DNA from: Peteryoungia algae
GTDB taxonomy: Bacteria > Pseudomonadota > Alphaproteobacteria > Rhizobiales > Rhizobiaceae
Assembly: GCF_030369675.1 (NCBI RefSeq)
Contig: NZ_CP128477.1
Location: 2,232,001-2,296,000 of the forward strand
Direction: 5' to 3'
DNA length: 64,000 nucleotides
Below, one piece after another: positions 1-8,177 of this stretch. The notes below the pieces were generated by a model. That model was not told the DNA's origin. It did no database searches and saw nothing but the letters and a program-made list of their open reading frames with translations. The position numbers and the translations under genes were made by a program. Position 1 is the first letter of the stretch. Each line of letters starts with the position of its first letter.

Positions 1-1004
1 CGGTCGATGAGCTTACGGGCCCACATCGACCCGGCATCGATGTTGAGGTTGTAGAACTGATGATCGGGATTGGCCTCGATCGCCCGCTGCTGCGCCTCGA
101 GCACAACCTCATCCTCACGGAAAACACCAGCGACCCCTTCCCGAAGCTCATGGGTACGAGCCTGATTGCCGAGATCATAGTTGCGGGCAAAGGCCCAGAA
201 GTAGAGACAGGTATTGTCCGTCGACGGCGTGATCGTGTTGAGCACATAACCGTTCACACCCTGGGACCGGTCGCCTTGTTTGGCTCCCGTGCCTGCCTCG
301 GCAACGCCGACGTCGATGGTGACCGTGCAAGGCGCCTCGAAGCGGATGATCTGCCAGCGGTCGACCTTGCCCGGTCGGCCATACTGCTTGCGCCAGAAGG
401 GTGGCGGCTCGATGTCATCCATCCAACGGGTGATATAGGCGAAGCGATCCGAATGGCTCGCCTCGAACGGCGCCTCGGCGACAGCACGATTGCCGATGGA
501 GGACCCGTGCACGAAGGTCTCGTGGGTGAGGTCCATCAGGTTGTCGACGACGAGGCGATAATCGCACTTCACCTCGATCATCTTGCCGTCGGCCGCCCAA
601 GCGGGATCATTGTTCCAATGCATGTCGGGCACGAGCGCGGGATCGGCGAGAGCCGGATCGCCCGGCCAGATCCAGATGAAGCGATGCCTCTCGGCGATCG
701 GATAGGACTTCACACAGGCCGACGGATTGATCGTGTCCTGCGAGGGCATGTATACACAACGGCCTGTATCGTCGAATTCGAGGCCGTGATAGCCGCAGAC
801 CACATTGTCGCCCTCCAGCCGCCCCAGCGACAGCGGCACCAGCCGGTGCCAGCAGGCATCGGCAAGCGCGACGGGCGTGCCATTTTCCTTGCGATACAGG
901 ACGACTGGCTTGTTGCAGATGGTGCGCGGCAGAAGCTGACGCTTCAGTTCGACATCGTATGCCGCAGCATACCAGGCATTCAGCGGAAAGGTGGGTTTGG
1001 ACAT
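1..1004 (-). CDS. vanA: Vanillate O-demethylase oxygenase subunit (Rieske), 3' end cut by window
   Basis: Rieske non-heme iron oxygenase that, with a VanB reductase, demethylates vanillate to protocatechuate in the cytoplasm. The reverse strand opens at an ATG at 1004 behind a strong GAGGAGGAG Shine-Dalgarno and stays open to the window edge. The Rieske cluster ligands C51, H53, C70 and H73 are present (CWHR and CGYH with 16 residues between). The non-heme iron motif follows at about D158, H161 and H166 (LMDLTHETFVH). About 334 residues are visible against roughly 350 for the family, so only the C-terminus is missing. vanB, if present, should lie outside the window to the left. Other aromatic O-demethylases share this fold, so the exact substrate is inferred from overall VanA-like sequence. 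Confidence 0.88.
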   Translation of the reverse strand, partial: MSKPTFPLNAWYAAAYDVELKRQLLPRTICNKPVVLYRKENGTPVALADACWHRLVPLSLGRLEGDNVVCGYHGLEFDDTGRCVYMPSQDTINPSACVKSYPIAERHRFIWIWPGDPALADPALVPDMHWNNDPAWAADGKMIEVKCDYRLVVDNLMDLTHETFVHGSSIGNRAVAEAPFEASHSDRFAYITRWMDDIEPPPFWRKQYGRPGKVDRWQIIRFEAPCTVTIDVGVAEAGTGAKQGDRSQGVNGYVLNTITPSTDNTCLYFWAFARNYDLGNQARTHELREGVAGVFREDEVVLEAQQRAIEANPDHQFYNLNIDAGSMWARKLID

Positions 1005-1041
1005 CACAGCTCCTCCTCAATCGGCACACAGGAAGCCATAA

Positions 1042-1049
1042 TGTATACA
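1042..1049. promoter_or_regulatory. Palindrome TGTATACA, putative vanA operator 1
   Basis: Perfect 8-bp palindrome 38 bp upstream of the vanA start. The core GTATAC fits the general half-site pattern of FadR-subfamily GntR regulators (GT..AC), a group to which several vanillate regulators belong. No such regulator gene adjoins vanA here, so assignment is inference. Confidence 0.45.
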
Positions 1050-1114
1050 ACGAGTCAACCCCAGCCTGCCTCAATGCATATAACCTGCCAAAACACACTC
1101 AGGATTGGCCATGC

Positions 1115-1122
1115 TGTATACA
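1115..1122. promoter_or_regulatory. Palindrome TGTATACA, putative vanA operator 2
   Basis: Second perfect copy, 73 bp from the first (about seven helical turns), upstream of vanA. A third copy sits inside vanA at 749-756. Confidence 0.4.
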
Positions 1123-1424
1123 CCCCGGACTACGCTCCGACATACGCAGCGCGCCGCGTCTGCCGGTCAGGTCGCCATCTCCATGAACGGCGCTTTACTG
1201 CCGGTTGATGGCAACAGAACCGATGAGCGTCGAACCGGGCGGGCGCGATCACCCCAGCGAGGTCGACCGTCATCACGAGCCGGCGCCCCAGGGGGCGTGA
1301 AGTGTTAAGCGATTAGCCTTCGCCCATGCCCGTCAAATTGACCCAATCGGGCCCTGATCGCGCATCCGATCGGACTGTCCTTGCCGACCGGGAGGCGCAA
1401 GGCGCCCGGTTCCTCAGGTGCGCA

Positions 1425-2354
1425 TCAAGCGTTCGCAATTCTGGATCGAAAGCGCTCGGCGCCCGTCGCGATATGGTCGAGGATCGTTTCCACGGCCCAG
1501 TGACGCTCCGTGATATCGTGGGGAACGGCGCGGCTGTGGACATGGGCGAAGGTGCCCATGCGCTGGTGATAGTGCTTGGCGAGCTTCGGGTAACCGAAAC
1601 TCTCCGACATTGCGGACAGGACGAGGAATGTGTCGAGTTCCGCCGCCAGCTCCGGATGAGCGGCACCGTGATCATACAGCCAGCGATAAAGGTCGGGATG
1701 AAAATTGTTCATGACGCCCGAGAAACCGTGACCGCCAGACTGCAGGAAGGGCCAGACAATTGCCGCATTGGCATTGTTGATCGCCAGCGGCGTGTTGTCG
1801 ACAATGGCAAGACGGCGCTTGATGTGGTCGAGATTGCAGGAGACATCCTTCAGGAAGGCGAAGCGGCCGCTCTCGGCACACCATCTCACCTCGTCGTCCG
1901 TCAGCAGGCGGCGATACGGCGCCGGGCACTCGTAGAGACCCAGCATCATCTCGGTGGGCAGCGACCCAAGCAGGTCCTGCATGCGCGCCATGAAGACGGA
2001 CGCATCTTCGTCGGCGGCCGCGAGCCGGTTTGTGACCAGCACGACCGCATCGACGCCCGTCTGCACCATGGCCCGCAATTCCGCCTTCTGGTCGTCCATG
2101 CTCTGCGAGATATGCCCGGAGGCAACGACCGGCACGCGCCCCTTCACCTGCCGGACCGTGAAGTCTGCCAGGGCACACCGCTCTTCCAGCGAGAGAAACA
2201 TCATCTCCGAAGATTGGCAGACCGCAAACAATCCATGCGAGCCGTGGTCGATGTACCACTCGATCAGCCGGGAATATCCATCCCAGTCGATCGTATTGCC
2301 TTCGTCGAAGGGCGTGATCACCACAGGGAAGATCCCGTGAAAATTATGCGGCAT
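1425..2354 (-). CDS. Dihydrodipicolinate synthase family aldolase/dehydratase
   Basis: Class I aldolase-superfamily TIM barrel of about 309 residues, the usual length for the DapA/NanA/KDG-aldolase family. The Schiff-base lysine is in the motif FLKDVS (about K169) and the conserved tyrosine is in GLYECP (about Y141). I chose the ATG at 2354, seven bases after a GAGG; an in-frame GTG at 2363 is possible. It follows the TRAP large permease gene (32-bp gap) and is probably co-transcribed with it. Housekeeping lysine synthesis is unlikely from this setting. Cleavage or dehydration of a keto acid imported by the TRAP system is more likely, but the substrate cannot be read from sequence. Confidence 0.8.
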   Translation of the reverse strand: MPHNFHGIFPVVITPFDEGNTIDWDGYSRLIEWYIDHGSHGLFAVCQSSEMMFLSLEERCALADFTVRQVKGRVPVVASGHISQSMDDQKAELRAMVQTGVDAVVLVTNRLAAADEDASVFMARMQDLLGSLPTEMMLGLYECPAPYRRLLTDDEVRWCAESGRFAFLKDVSCNLDHIKRRLAIVDNTPLAINNANAAIVWPFLQSGGHGFSGVMNNFHPDLYRWLYDHGAAHPELAAELDTFLVLSAMSESFGYPKLAKHYHQRMGTFAHVHSRAVPHDITERHWAVETILDHIATGAERFRSRIANA

Positions 2355-2386
2355 GGGAGGCACCTCGAAATGGGAAATAATATTGA

Positions 2387-3682
2387 TCAGCCGGCATAGC
2401 CGAGGGCTCGCGGCAGCATCAGGGTGATGTCGGGTATGAGGATCAGCAGCAGGAGCGCCACGAGAAGTGCGGCGAGAAACAGCCAGATTTCACGGATGAT
2501 TTCCGCAAGCGGTATCCGGGTCACGGCGTTGATGACGAAGAGCAGGATACCGTAGGGCGGGGTGATCAATCCGATCATGCAATTCACCACAGCGACTACG
2601 CCGAAATGCACGAGGTCGATACCAAGCGCACGGCATGTCGGGATGAACAGCGGAATGATGACGAGGATGATCGTCGACGCATCGAGGAAGCAGCCGAGAA
2701 CCAGGAGCAGAAGGTTGATGCCAAGCATGAAGACGAGAGGATGCACATCCAGCCCGACAAGCGCATTGGCGACCACTGTCGGGATGTTCTCGGACGCAAC
2801 GATGTAGTTGAGGATGAGTGCACCGCCGATGATCAGGCCGACAGCCGCCGATGAGCGCGCACTGCTGACCAGGATCTCGTAGAAATGCTTGAAGCTGAGA
2901 GACCGGTAGAAGATCGTGGCGAGGATCAGCGCATAGAAGGCCGCAACGGCCGCGGCCTCCGTCGGCGTCGTGACGCCGCCATAGATCCCATAGAGCAGGA
3001 TCGCAGGCATCATCAGCGCCGGACCTGCATTGATCGTGAGCGCCGGGAAATCCTTGAGCGGAACGGGTTCATGCTTGGCAAAGCCCCGCTTCCGGGAAAT
3101 CCAGGCATTCATAACCATCAGCACGCCCCCCATCAGCAGGCCCGGCACGATCCCGCCGAGAAAGAGGAAGCCGATTGAGGTGTTCGAGACCAGCGCATAG
3201 AGGACCATCGGGATTGACGGGGGAATGATCGGCCCGATGGTGGCAGACGCTGCCGTGATCGCCGCGGCATAGCCGCGCGTGTAGTGGCCAGACTTCACCA
3301 TCATGTCGATGATCATCTTGCCGATGCCGGCGGCATCGGCGATGGCCGAACCCGACATGCCGGAGAAGACGAGCGAGGAGAGGATGTTCACATGGCCGAG
3401 ACCACCCCGGAAACGTCCGACCAGCGCAACGCAGAACTGCAGCAGGCGATCGGAGACAGACCCGGCATTCATGATGTTGGCGGCGATGATGAAGAGCGGC
3501 ACCGCAAGCAGGATGAAGCTCTGATAAAGCCCGTCGATCAGGATCTTGCCACTGATGCCGACGCTCTGGCCGGTGGCCGCCAGATAGGCAAAGGATGCAA
3601 CCAGGATCGCATAGGCGATCGGCGTCCCCATGACGGCCAGGCCCAGAAGAATGACGATGCAGAGAAGAAAGGCGACGCTCAT
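2387..3682 (-). CDS. TRAP transporter large permease (DctM family)
   Basis: Inner-membrane subunit of a tripartite ATP-independent periplasmic transporter, driving sodium- or proton-coupled uptake of an organic acid. It has 431 residues, the standard DctM length, is strongly hydrophobic throughout with about 12 membrane segments, and carries the family-typical stretch SGSAIADAAGIGKM (from about residue 110) and PPSIPMVLYAL. Its start overlaps the stop of the small permease by four bases (ATGA), so the two are translationally coupled. Neighbours point to an aromatic or hydroaromatic acid such as shikimate or quinate, but that is inference. Confidence 0.93.
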   Translation of the reverse strand: MSVAFLLCIVILLGLAVMGTPIAYAILVASFAYLAATGQSVGISGKILIDGLYQSFILLAVPLFIIAANIMNAGSVSDRLLQFCVALVGRFRGGLGHVNILSSLVFSGMSGSAIADAAGIGKMIIDMMVKSGHYTRGYAAAITAASATIGPIIPPSIPMVLYALVSNTSIGFLFLGGIVPGLLMGGVLMVMNAWISRKRGFAKHEPVPLKDFPALTINAGPALMMPAILLYGIYGGVTTPTEAAAVAAFYALILATIFYRSLSFKHFYEILVSSARSSAAVGLIIGGALILNYIVASENIPTVVANALVGLDVHPLVFMLGINLLLLVLGCFLDASTIILVIIPLFIPTCRALGIDLVHFGVVAVVNCMIGLITPPYGILLFVINAVTRIPLAEIIREIWLFLAALLVALLLLILIPDITLMLPRALGYAG

Positions 3683-4242
3683 GCCTGGCCTCCCGCCTGA
3701 CCCGGATTGGCAGGATCGTTGAGGCTTTCACGGAGCGCCCTCCAGACCTGCCAGAAGTAGCGAACTGCAACGGCGACGAGAAAGACAATGTAGATCATGT
3801 AGACGTCCCGCATCCGGATCCAGTCGCCGAACAGATCTCCCAGGGTAGCGGTCTTCTTCAGCCGAAGAATGTAGAGCCGATCCCAGGTCGGAGCGATGGA
3901 GATCAGAAGCGCGACCGCGACAGCAAGCCCGGTGATGACTGTGAAGATGCGCTGGACCCTGGGGGATACGGACACGAAGAGTACATCGAACGTGACGTGG
4001 TCCTCCACTCGAACGACAAAACTGTTCCCCCAGAAAATCAGCCAGACCCATACGGCAAGGCAGAACTCGAGCGTCCATCCGAAATTGGCCGGCTCCAGGA
4101 ACGGGATGTTTTCGGCCACCCAGGGCATGCGCGCCGTGTAGCGCACGAGCACCTGCAGGATGAACGTCGCGAACATGGAGGCCATCAGGACTGCAGCGAC
4201 CGCCTCTGCAGATGTACGAAACAGTTTGGATAAAGAGGACAC
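3679..4242 (-). CDS. TRAP transporter small permease (DctQ family)
   Basis: 187-residue membrane protein with four hydrophobic segments, matching the DctQ small subunit that partners DctM. The start is a GTG at 4242 preceded by AAGGTGA; no in-frame ATG fits better. It contains the family-typical pattern EFCLAVWVWLIFWGNSFVVRVEDH (W-rich second helix followed by a charged loop) in residues about 59-82. It lies between the binding-protein gene and the large-permease gene on the same strand. The gap to the binding protein carries a strong hairpin. Confidence 0.9.
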   Translation of the reverse strand: MSSLSKLFRTSAEAVAAVLMASMFATFILQVLVRYTARMPWVAENIPFLEPANFGWTLEFCLAVWVWLIFWGNSFVVRVEDHVTFDVLFVSVSPRVQRIFTVITGLAVAVALLISIAPTWDRLYILRLKKTATLGDLFGDWIRMRDVYMIYIVFLVAVAVRYFWQVWRALRESLNDPANPGQAGGQA

Positions 4243-4275
4243 ATCGTCACCTTTGCCAGGACGCAGCGTTGGACG

Positions 4276-4305
4276 AGCGGGCTGGAGATGTCTCTCCAGC
4301 CCGCT
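4276..4305 (-). terminator. 13-bp hairpin between TRAP binding protein and permease genes
   Basis: Arms 4276-4288 and 4293-4305 are perfectly complementary with a 4-base loop. No U-tract follows on either strand. This looks like the partial terminator or mRNA 3'-protecting stem that lets a binding-protein message exceed the permease message, rather than a full stop. Confidence 0.6.
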
Positions 4306-4321
4306 TCACTGGTTATGTCGC

Positions 4322-5338
4322 TCAGTCGGCGAGAGCATTGATCTTGTCGAGCATGCCTTCCGGCCAGGCCTTGGCGAACTCCGACCCGACATACTGTGCC
4401 TGCACATGCGTGCGGAAGGCATTGAGATCGGGCTCGTAGACTTCCAGACCCTGCTGCGTCAGGAAAGCGACCAGCTCGTCTTCCTTCTTCAACTGACCTT
4501 CACGGCCGGACTGGGCTGCGTCTTCGGCAGCCTTCTGAACCGCCGCCTGCTGTTCTGCGCTCAACTTGTCCCAAACCGCCTTGGAGAAGGCGATGTAGTT
4601 CAAGTCGACGAGATGGGCCGTCAGACTGACCTGCTTGGTCACTTCGTAGAATTTCGCATCGACGACGGTGGGCAGCGGATTGTCCTGGCCATCGACGGAG
4701 CCGGTCTGCAGACCGGTGTAGATTTCGGTGAAGGCCATGGGCGTCGGGTTCGCACCGATGGCGCGACCGAGGAATTGCCAGGCGTCACTGCCGGGCATGC
4801 GCAGATTGACACCAGCCAGATCAGCCGGAGTCATCACATTCTTTTCCGAACGCGGGAAGCGCAAGTTTACGTGGCGCTTTCCGAGATACATGACGGCGAG
4901 CAGCTTCACGCCGAGATCGCTTTCCACCTTCTGCTTGAGCGGATCCATCAGGGGGTCGTTGAACACGTTGACCTGATGCTGTGCACTGCGGTGAACGTAG
5001 CCGGTGGCGAAGATGGAGAATTCCGGCAGAAAGTTCGCAAGCTCCTGCGCCGATGTGATCGACATTTCCAGGTCACCCGCAGCGATTGCTTCGAGTTCGG
5101 ACCCCTGCGGCACGAGCGAGGCGTTGTAGTGCGGCTGATAGGTAGCAAATTCGTCGATCGCGGGACCGAAGACGGTCGCAAGCGCGACTGAACGTTGATC
5201 GGTCTCGGATGCCGGTGTGGACATCCGGATGACCGGCTTGTCCTGCGCCAGCACGGACGAAAGCGGGCCGCCTGCCGCCAGAGCCGTGAAAGTGATGGCC
5301 GATGCCATCAGGAAGCGGCGTGTCATTGTAAGTTTCAT
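4322..5338 (-). CDS. TRAP transporter periplasmic substrate-binding protein (DctP family)
   Basis: 338-residue extracytoplasmic solute receptor. The N-terminus has a twin-arginine-containing signal (TRRFLMAS followed by a hydrophobic run and a cleavage-like SVLAQ near residue 32). The DctP landmark NLRMPGSDAW with its carboxylate-binding arginine is at about residues 178-187, followed by TGSVDGQDNP at about 211. It is first in the minus-strand order binding protein, small permease, large permease, DapA-like enzyme. It faces the GntR regulator gene across an intergenic region with a 14-bp palindrome. The conserved arginine implies a carboxylic acid ligand; shikimate, quinate or a related acid is my inference from the neighbours. 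Confidence 0.92.
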   Translation of the reverse strand: MKLTMTRRFLMASAITFTALAAGGPLSSVLAQDKPVIRMSTPASETDQRSVALATVFGPAIDEFATYQPHYNASLVPQGSELEAIAAGDLEMSITSAQELANFLPEFSIFATGYVHRSAQHQVNVFNDPLMDPLKQKVESDLGVKLLAVMYLGKRHVNLRFPRSEKNVMTPADLAGVNLRMPGSDAWQFLGRAIGANPTPMAFTEIYTGLQTGSVDGQDNPLPTVVDAKFYEVTKQVSLTAHLVDLNYIAFSKAVWDKLSAEQQAAVQKAAEDAAQSGREGQLKKEDELVAFLTQQGLEVYEPDLNAFRTHVQAQYVGSEFAKAWPEGMLDKINALAD

Positions 5339-5462
5339 ATCGTAGTCTCCTCCCGTTTTGACTATAGAAAATGCCGGATTTCTTCGTTGCCTTTCCGCGC
5401 TCCCGTTCCTCCAAACGTTCTGAAACGCGCTCTGGACAGCGATCTTGCCTTACTGATATCGA

Positions 5463-5476
5463 ACTAACATGTTAGT
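5463..5476. promoter_or_regulatory. 14-bp palindrome ACTAACATGTTAGT (putative operator)
   Basis: Perfect palindrome between the divergent TRAP binding-protein gene and GntR gene. It matches the palindrome at 9115-9128 in 12 of 14 bases; the two differ only at the central dinucleotide, and both are followed by GTGT or GTGTC. Likely bound by one regulator, TetR-like or GntR-like. Confidence 0.65.
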
Positions 5477-5514
5477 GTGCTGCTATCAACCCCGAACGCG
5501 AACAGTGTGAAGCC

Positions 5515-6219
5515 ATGAAAGACAGATCGACGGCACGGCAAGCCTCGGCCGGAAGCGAGAGCTCCCTCCGGCAACTGGCCTACAGCCGGATCGAAGAACT
5601 TCTCAACTGGGGCCAACTCAGGCCGAGCCAGGTCATTTCCCAGCGCGAACTGGTCGAGACGACCGGAATGACGCTGAGCGCCATACGCGAGGCCATCCCG
5701 CGCCTCGAGGCCGAGGGCCTTCTGCAGACCCTGCCCCAACGAGGACTGATGGTGCCGAGCCTCGACGTCACCTTCATTCGGGAAGCCTACCAGATGCGGC
5801 GCGTGATCGAGCTCAGTGCGATTCCTGATCTGATCCAGCGGCTCGACCGGGCCATCATCCGGGACTGGGTGGACTGGCACAGAGCGGCAAGCGACCGACT
5901 GACCACGGACGACACGGTCGATCTCCAGACTTTCCTGCGCGACCTTCAGGTCTATGACTGGCAAATGCATGCAGCCATGGTCGACTCCATGGAGAACAGC
6001 CTGATCTCGAACGTCTATCGGGTGACGGCCATCAAGATCCGGATGACGGCACAGGCCAGGGTTCGAGTAACCCGGGACAACGCAAAAAGAGTGATAGCGG
6101 AGCATATCGCCTTCCTCACGCCCATGCTCGAAGGCTCGGCCGATGCCGCCGCCTTGGCGCTTTCCCGCCACATCGATCAATCCCTGACGATTGCGCTCGG
6201 GGGGACGGTGGCAAACTGA
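5515..6219 (+). CDS. GntR family regulator, FCD (FadR) subfamily
   Basis: 234-residue transcription factor with an N-terminal winged helix-turn-helix at about residues 18-85 (ELVETTGMTLSAIREAIPRLEAEGLL) and an alpha-helical FCD ligand domain over about 95-225. FCD regulators usually respond to carboxylic acids by binding them at a metal site. It is divergent from the TRAP operon, which makes it the nearest candidate regulator of that transporter. The ATG at 5515 follows GTGAAGCC and gives a complete HTH. Whether it or the TetR at 9229 binds the intergenic palindrome cannot be decided from sequence. Confidence 0.88.
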   Translation: MKDRSTARQASAGSESSLRQLAYSRIEELLNWGQLRPSQVISQRELVETTGMTLSAIREAIPRLEAEGLLQTLPQRGLMVPSLDVTFIREAYQMRRVIELSAIPDLIQRLDRAIIRDWVDWHRAASDRLTTDDTVDLQTFLRDLQVYDWQMHAAMVDSMENSLISNVYRVTAIKIRMTAQARVRVTRDNAKRVIAEHIAFLTPMLEGSADAAALALSRHIDQSLTIALGGTVAN

Positions 6220-6287
6220 AGCTGCGCACAGGCCCGGCAAGGAAGCAGACAAGCGATGCGACCCTACGGATCGGAGCATAGGGGCTG

Positions 6288-8177
6288 TCATCTCGGCATC
6301 CCCTTCGGACGAAGGTGACGCTTGAGGGCTGCGATCCGGAAGATTGCGTTCGGCGCGCCATAGCCCCGATAGCCGCGCCGCTCGACGATTTCGAAGAAGA
6401 AGCCCTCTCCATAGGTCGGCGAGTAGAGCTGGAAATACTCGCCTGCATCGTCACGATCATAGAGAATGTTGGCAAGCTTCATCCGCTCGACCACCTGCGG
6501 ATCGAGACCGAACCGCGCCTCGATGTCGTCGTAATAGTTGGGGGAGATGGTGAGGGCGTTGAAACCCCTGGCGGCGAGAGCCGCAGCCGTCGCAAAGATA
6601 TCATTCGTTTCGAAGGCGATATGCTGGATGCCGGAACCGAAGGTCTCCGCGATGAAGCGGCCGGCAAGCGTGTTGCGATTTTCGGCTCCGTTGAGGGTAA
6701 TCCGGAGCCGCCCGTCCCGTGTCTCGACCACCTGGCTCCGGACGAGGCCCGCCGGGTCGACAATGTCCACCACCGGCGTCTTGTCGGCGTCGAGCTGTGA
6801 CGTGTAGAAGAGAAGCCAGGTCAGCATTTCATCGTAACGCGTCGTCTGGGCGAGATGGTCGATCCGGGTCAGGCCGACATCCGCATCTACTCCAGGCCGC
6901 CCTTCGATCTTGACGAATTCCACGTCGAAGATGCGAGCGAGATCGCTCTTCTGGTCAAGGAAATAGACGATACCCCCACCCACACCGCGGATTGCCGGCA
7001 CCTGCAACTCGCCCGGCCCAACCGACTGCCTGAAATCCTCGGCTCCGAGTTTCAGGGCACGCGCATGCGCCAAAGCCGCATCGTCGACCATGAGACCGAA
7101 CGCATAGGCATTGGCACCATGAACGAGATAGGAGGCGTTGGCGAAGCCCTTCTCCTCCCTGTTGAGGATGAGATTGATTTCGCCCTGACGGTAGAGTGTG
7201 ACGGCCTTGCTGCGGTGCCTGGCGACGGCATCAAAGCCCAGCACGCCGAACAGCGCCTCCAGCTCCCGCTCCTCGGCGTCGCCAGCTGCAAACTCAATGA
7301 AGGAGACACCCGAGACCTTCGCACGATCCGGCATGGCCGGGACCGGAATGCGGATCCCCGGTTCCGCTCGCGCCACCTGGTCCATGAGATTGACGAGCGA
7401 GCGTCGACCATCCTTTGAAATGGCATCGGGCGATCCGCCACGAAACTGGTCGTTGAAGATCTCCAGCGAAAGATAGCCGTTGTAACCGGTTGCCGCGACA
7501 GCCGCCATGAAGGCCACAACCGGCAGGTCCCCCTCGCCCGGCATGTTGCGGAAATGGCGCGACCAGTAGAGCAGATCCATCTCGATCAGCGGCGCATCGG
7601 CAAGCTGCACGATGAAGATACGATCGCCAGGGATCGTGCGGATCGAGTTCAGGTCTATCTTGCGCGACAAGGTATGGAAGCTGTCCAGGATCAGGCCGAT
7701 ATTGGGATGATCCGCACGACGCACGATCTCCCAGGCGTCGCGGTGATCATGGATATGCCGCCCCCAGGCGAGGGCTTCATAGCCCACTTTCAGACCACGG
7801 CGGGCCGCCCGCTCGCCCAGCGCATGAAAGTCCTCCGCAGCCCGATCGACCCCACCGAGAGAGACAGGTGACGTGTTGGAGCAGATCAGCATCATGTCCG
7901 TGCCGAGCTCGGCCATCAGATCAAACTTGCGCTCGGCACGATCGAAATTGCGTGAGCGGAACGGTTCGGGCATGCCCTCGAAATCGCGAAACGGCTGAAA
8001 GAGTGAAACGGCGAGGCCGTGATCGCGGACCATCTGACCCACTTCCGCTGGCGACCGATCGAAGGCGAGGAAGTCGTTCTCGAAGATCTCGACCGCATCG
8101 AAACCGGCCCGCGCGATCGCTGCGAGCTTTTCTTCGAATTCACCACTGATGGAGACTGTTGCAATCGAGGTCTTCAC
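6288..8177 (-). CDS. quiC: Bifunctional 3-dehydroshikimate dehydratase with HPPD-like C-terminal domain
   Basis: 629-residue two-domain protein. Residues 1-280 form a xylose-isomerase-like TIM barrel whose metal ligands E134 (YEALAW), D165 (LDSFH), Q191 (QLADAP) and E239 (LEIFND) are all present, as in QuiC-type dehydroshikimate dehydratases that convert 3-dehydroshikimate to protocatechuate. Residues about 290-629 form a vicinal-oxygen-chelate domain resembling 4-hydroxyphenylpyruvate dioxygenase, with candidate iron ligands in RIDHLA, GIQHIAF and FFEIVER. The GTG start overlaps the stop of the upstream dehydrogenase gene by four bases (GTGA). The dehydratase role is well supported by motif and context. 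What the C-terminal domain does in this family is less clear. Confidence 0.9.
   Translation of the reverse strand: MKTSIATVSISGEFEEKLAAIARAGFDAVEIFENDFLAFDRSPAEVGQMVRDHGLAVSLFQPFRDFEGMPEPFRSRNFDRAERKFDLMAELGTDMMLICSNTSPVSLGGVDRAAEDFHALGERAARRGLKVGYEALAWGRHIHDHRDAWEIVRRADHPNIGLILDSFHTLSRKIDLNSIRTIPGDRIFIVQLADAPLIEMDLLYWSRHFRNMPGEGDLPVVAFMAAVAATGYNGYLSLEIFNDQFRGGSPDAISKDGRRSLVNLMDQVARAEPGIRIPVPAMPDRAKVSGVSFIEFAAGDAEERELEALFGVLGFDAVARHRSKAVTLYRQGEINLILNREEKGFANASYLVHGANAYAFGLMVDDAALAHARALKLGAEDFRQSVGPGELQVPAIRGVGGGIVYFLDQKSDLARIFDVEFVKIEGRPGVDADVGLTRIDHLAQTTRYDEMLTWLLFYTSQLDADKTPVVDIVDPAGLVRSQVVETRDGRLRITLNGAENRNTLAGRFIAETFGSGIQHIAFETNDIFATAAALAARGFNALTISPNYYDDIEARFGLDPQVVERMKLANILYDRDDAGEYFQLYSPTYGEGFFFEIVERRGYRGYGAPNAIFRIAALKRHLRPKGMPR

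Larger units (their letters stand above)
1005..1424. other. vanA upstream region without a convincing gene
   Basis: Intergenic stretch between the vanA start and the DapA-like gene stop, both on the minus strand. It holds two copies of the palindrome TGTATACA and probably the vanA promoter. Open frames across it have no recognisable domain and poor ribosome sites. Confidence 0.6.

Noticed and set aside
60-1208. Long plus-strand open frame across vanA
   Set aside because: It is antisense to the Rieske gene, whose motifs are unmistakable on the minus strand; no ribosome site and no domain.
1380-1415. Stem-loop after the DapA-like gene as a terminator
   Set aside because: The stem needs a three-base bulge and no U-tract follows on the minus strand.
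1326-2399. 357-codon plus-strand frame opposite the DapA-like gene
   Set aside because: Shadow of codon bias; Arg/His-rich without any family features.
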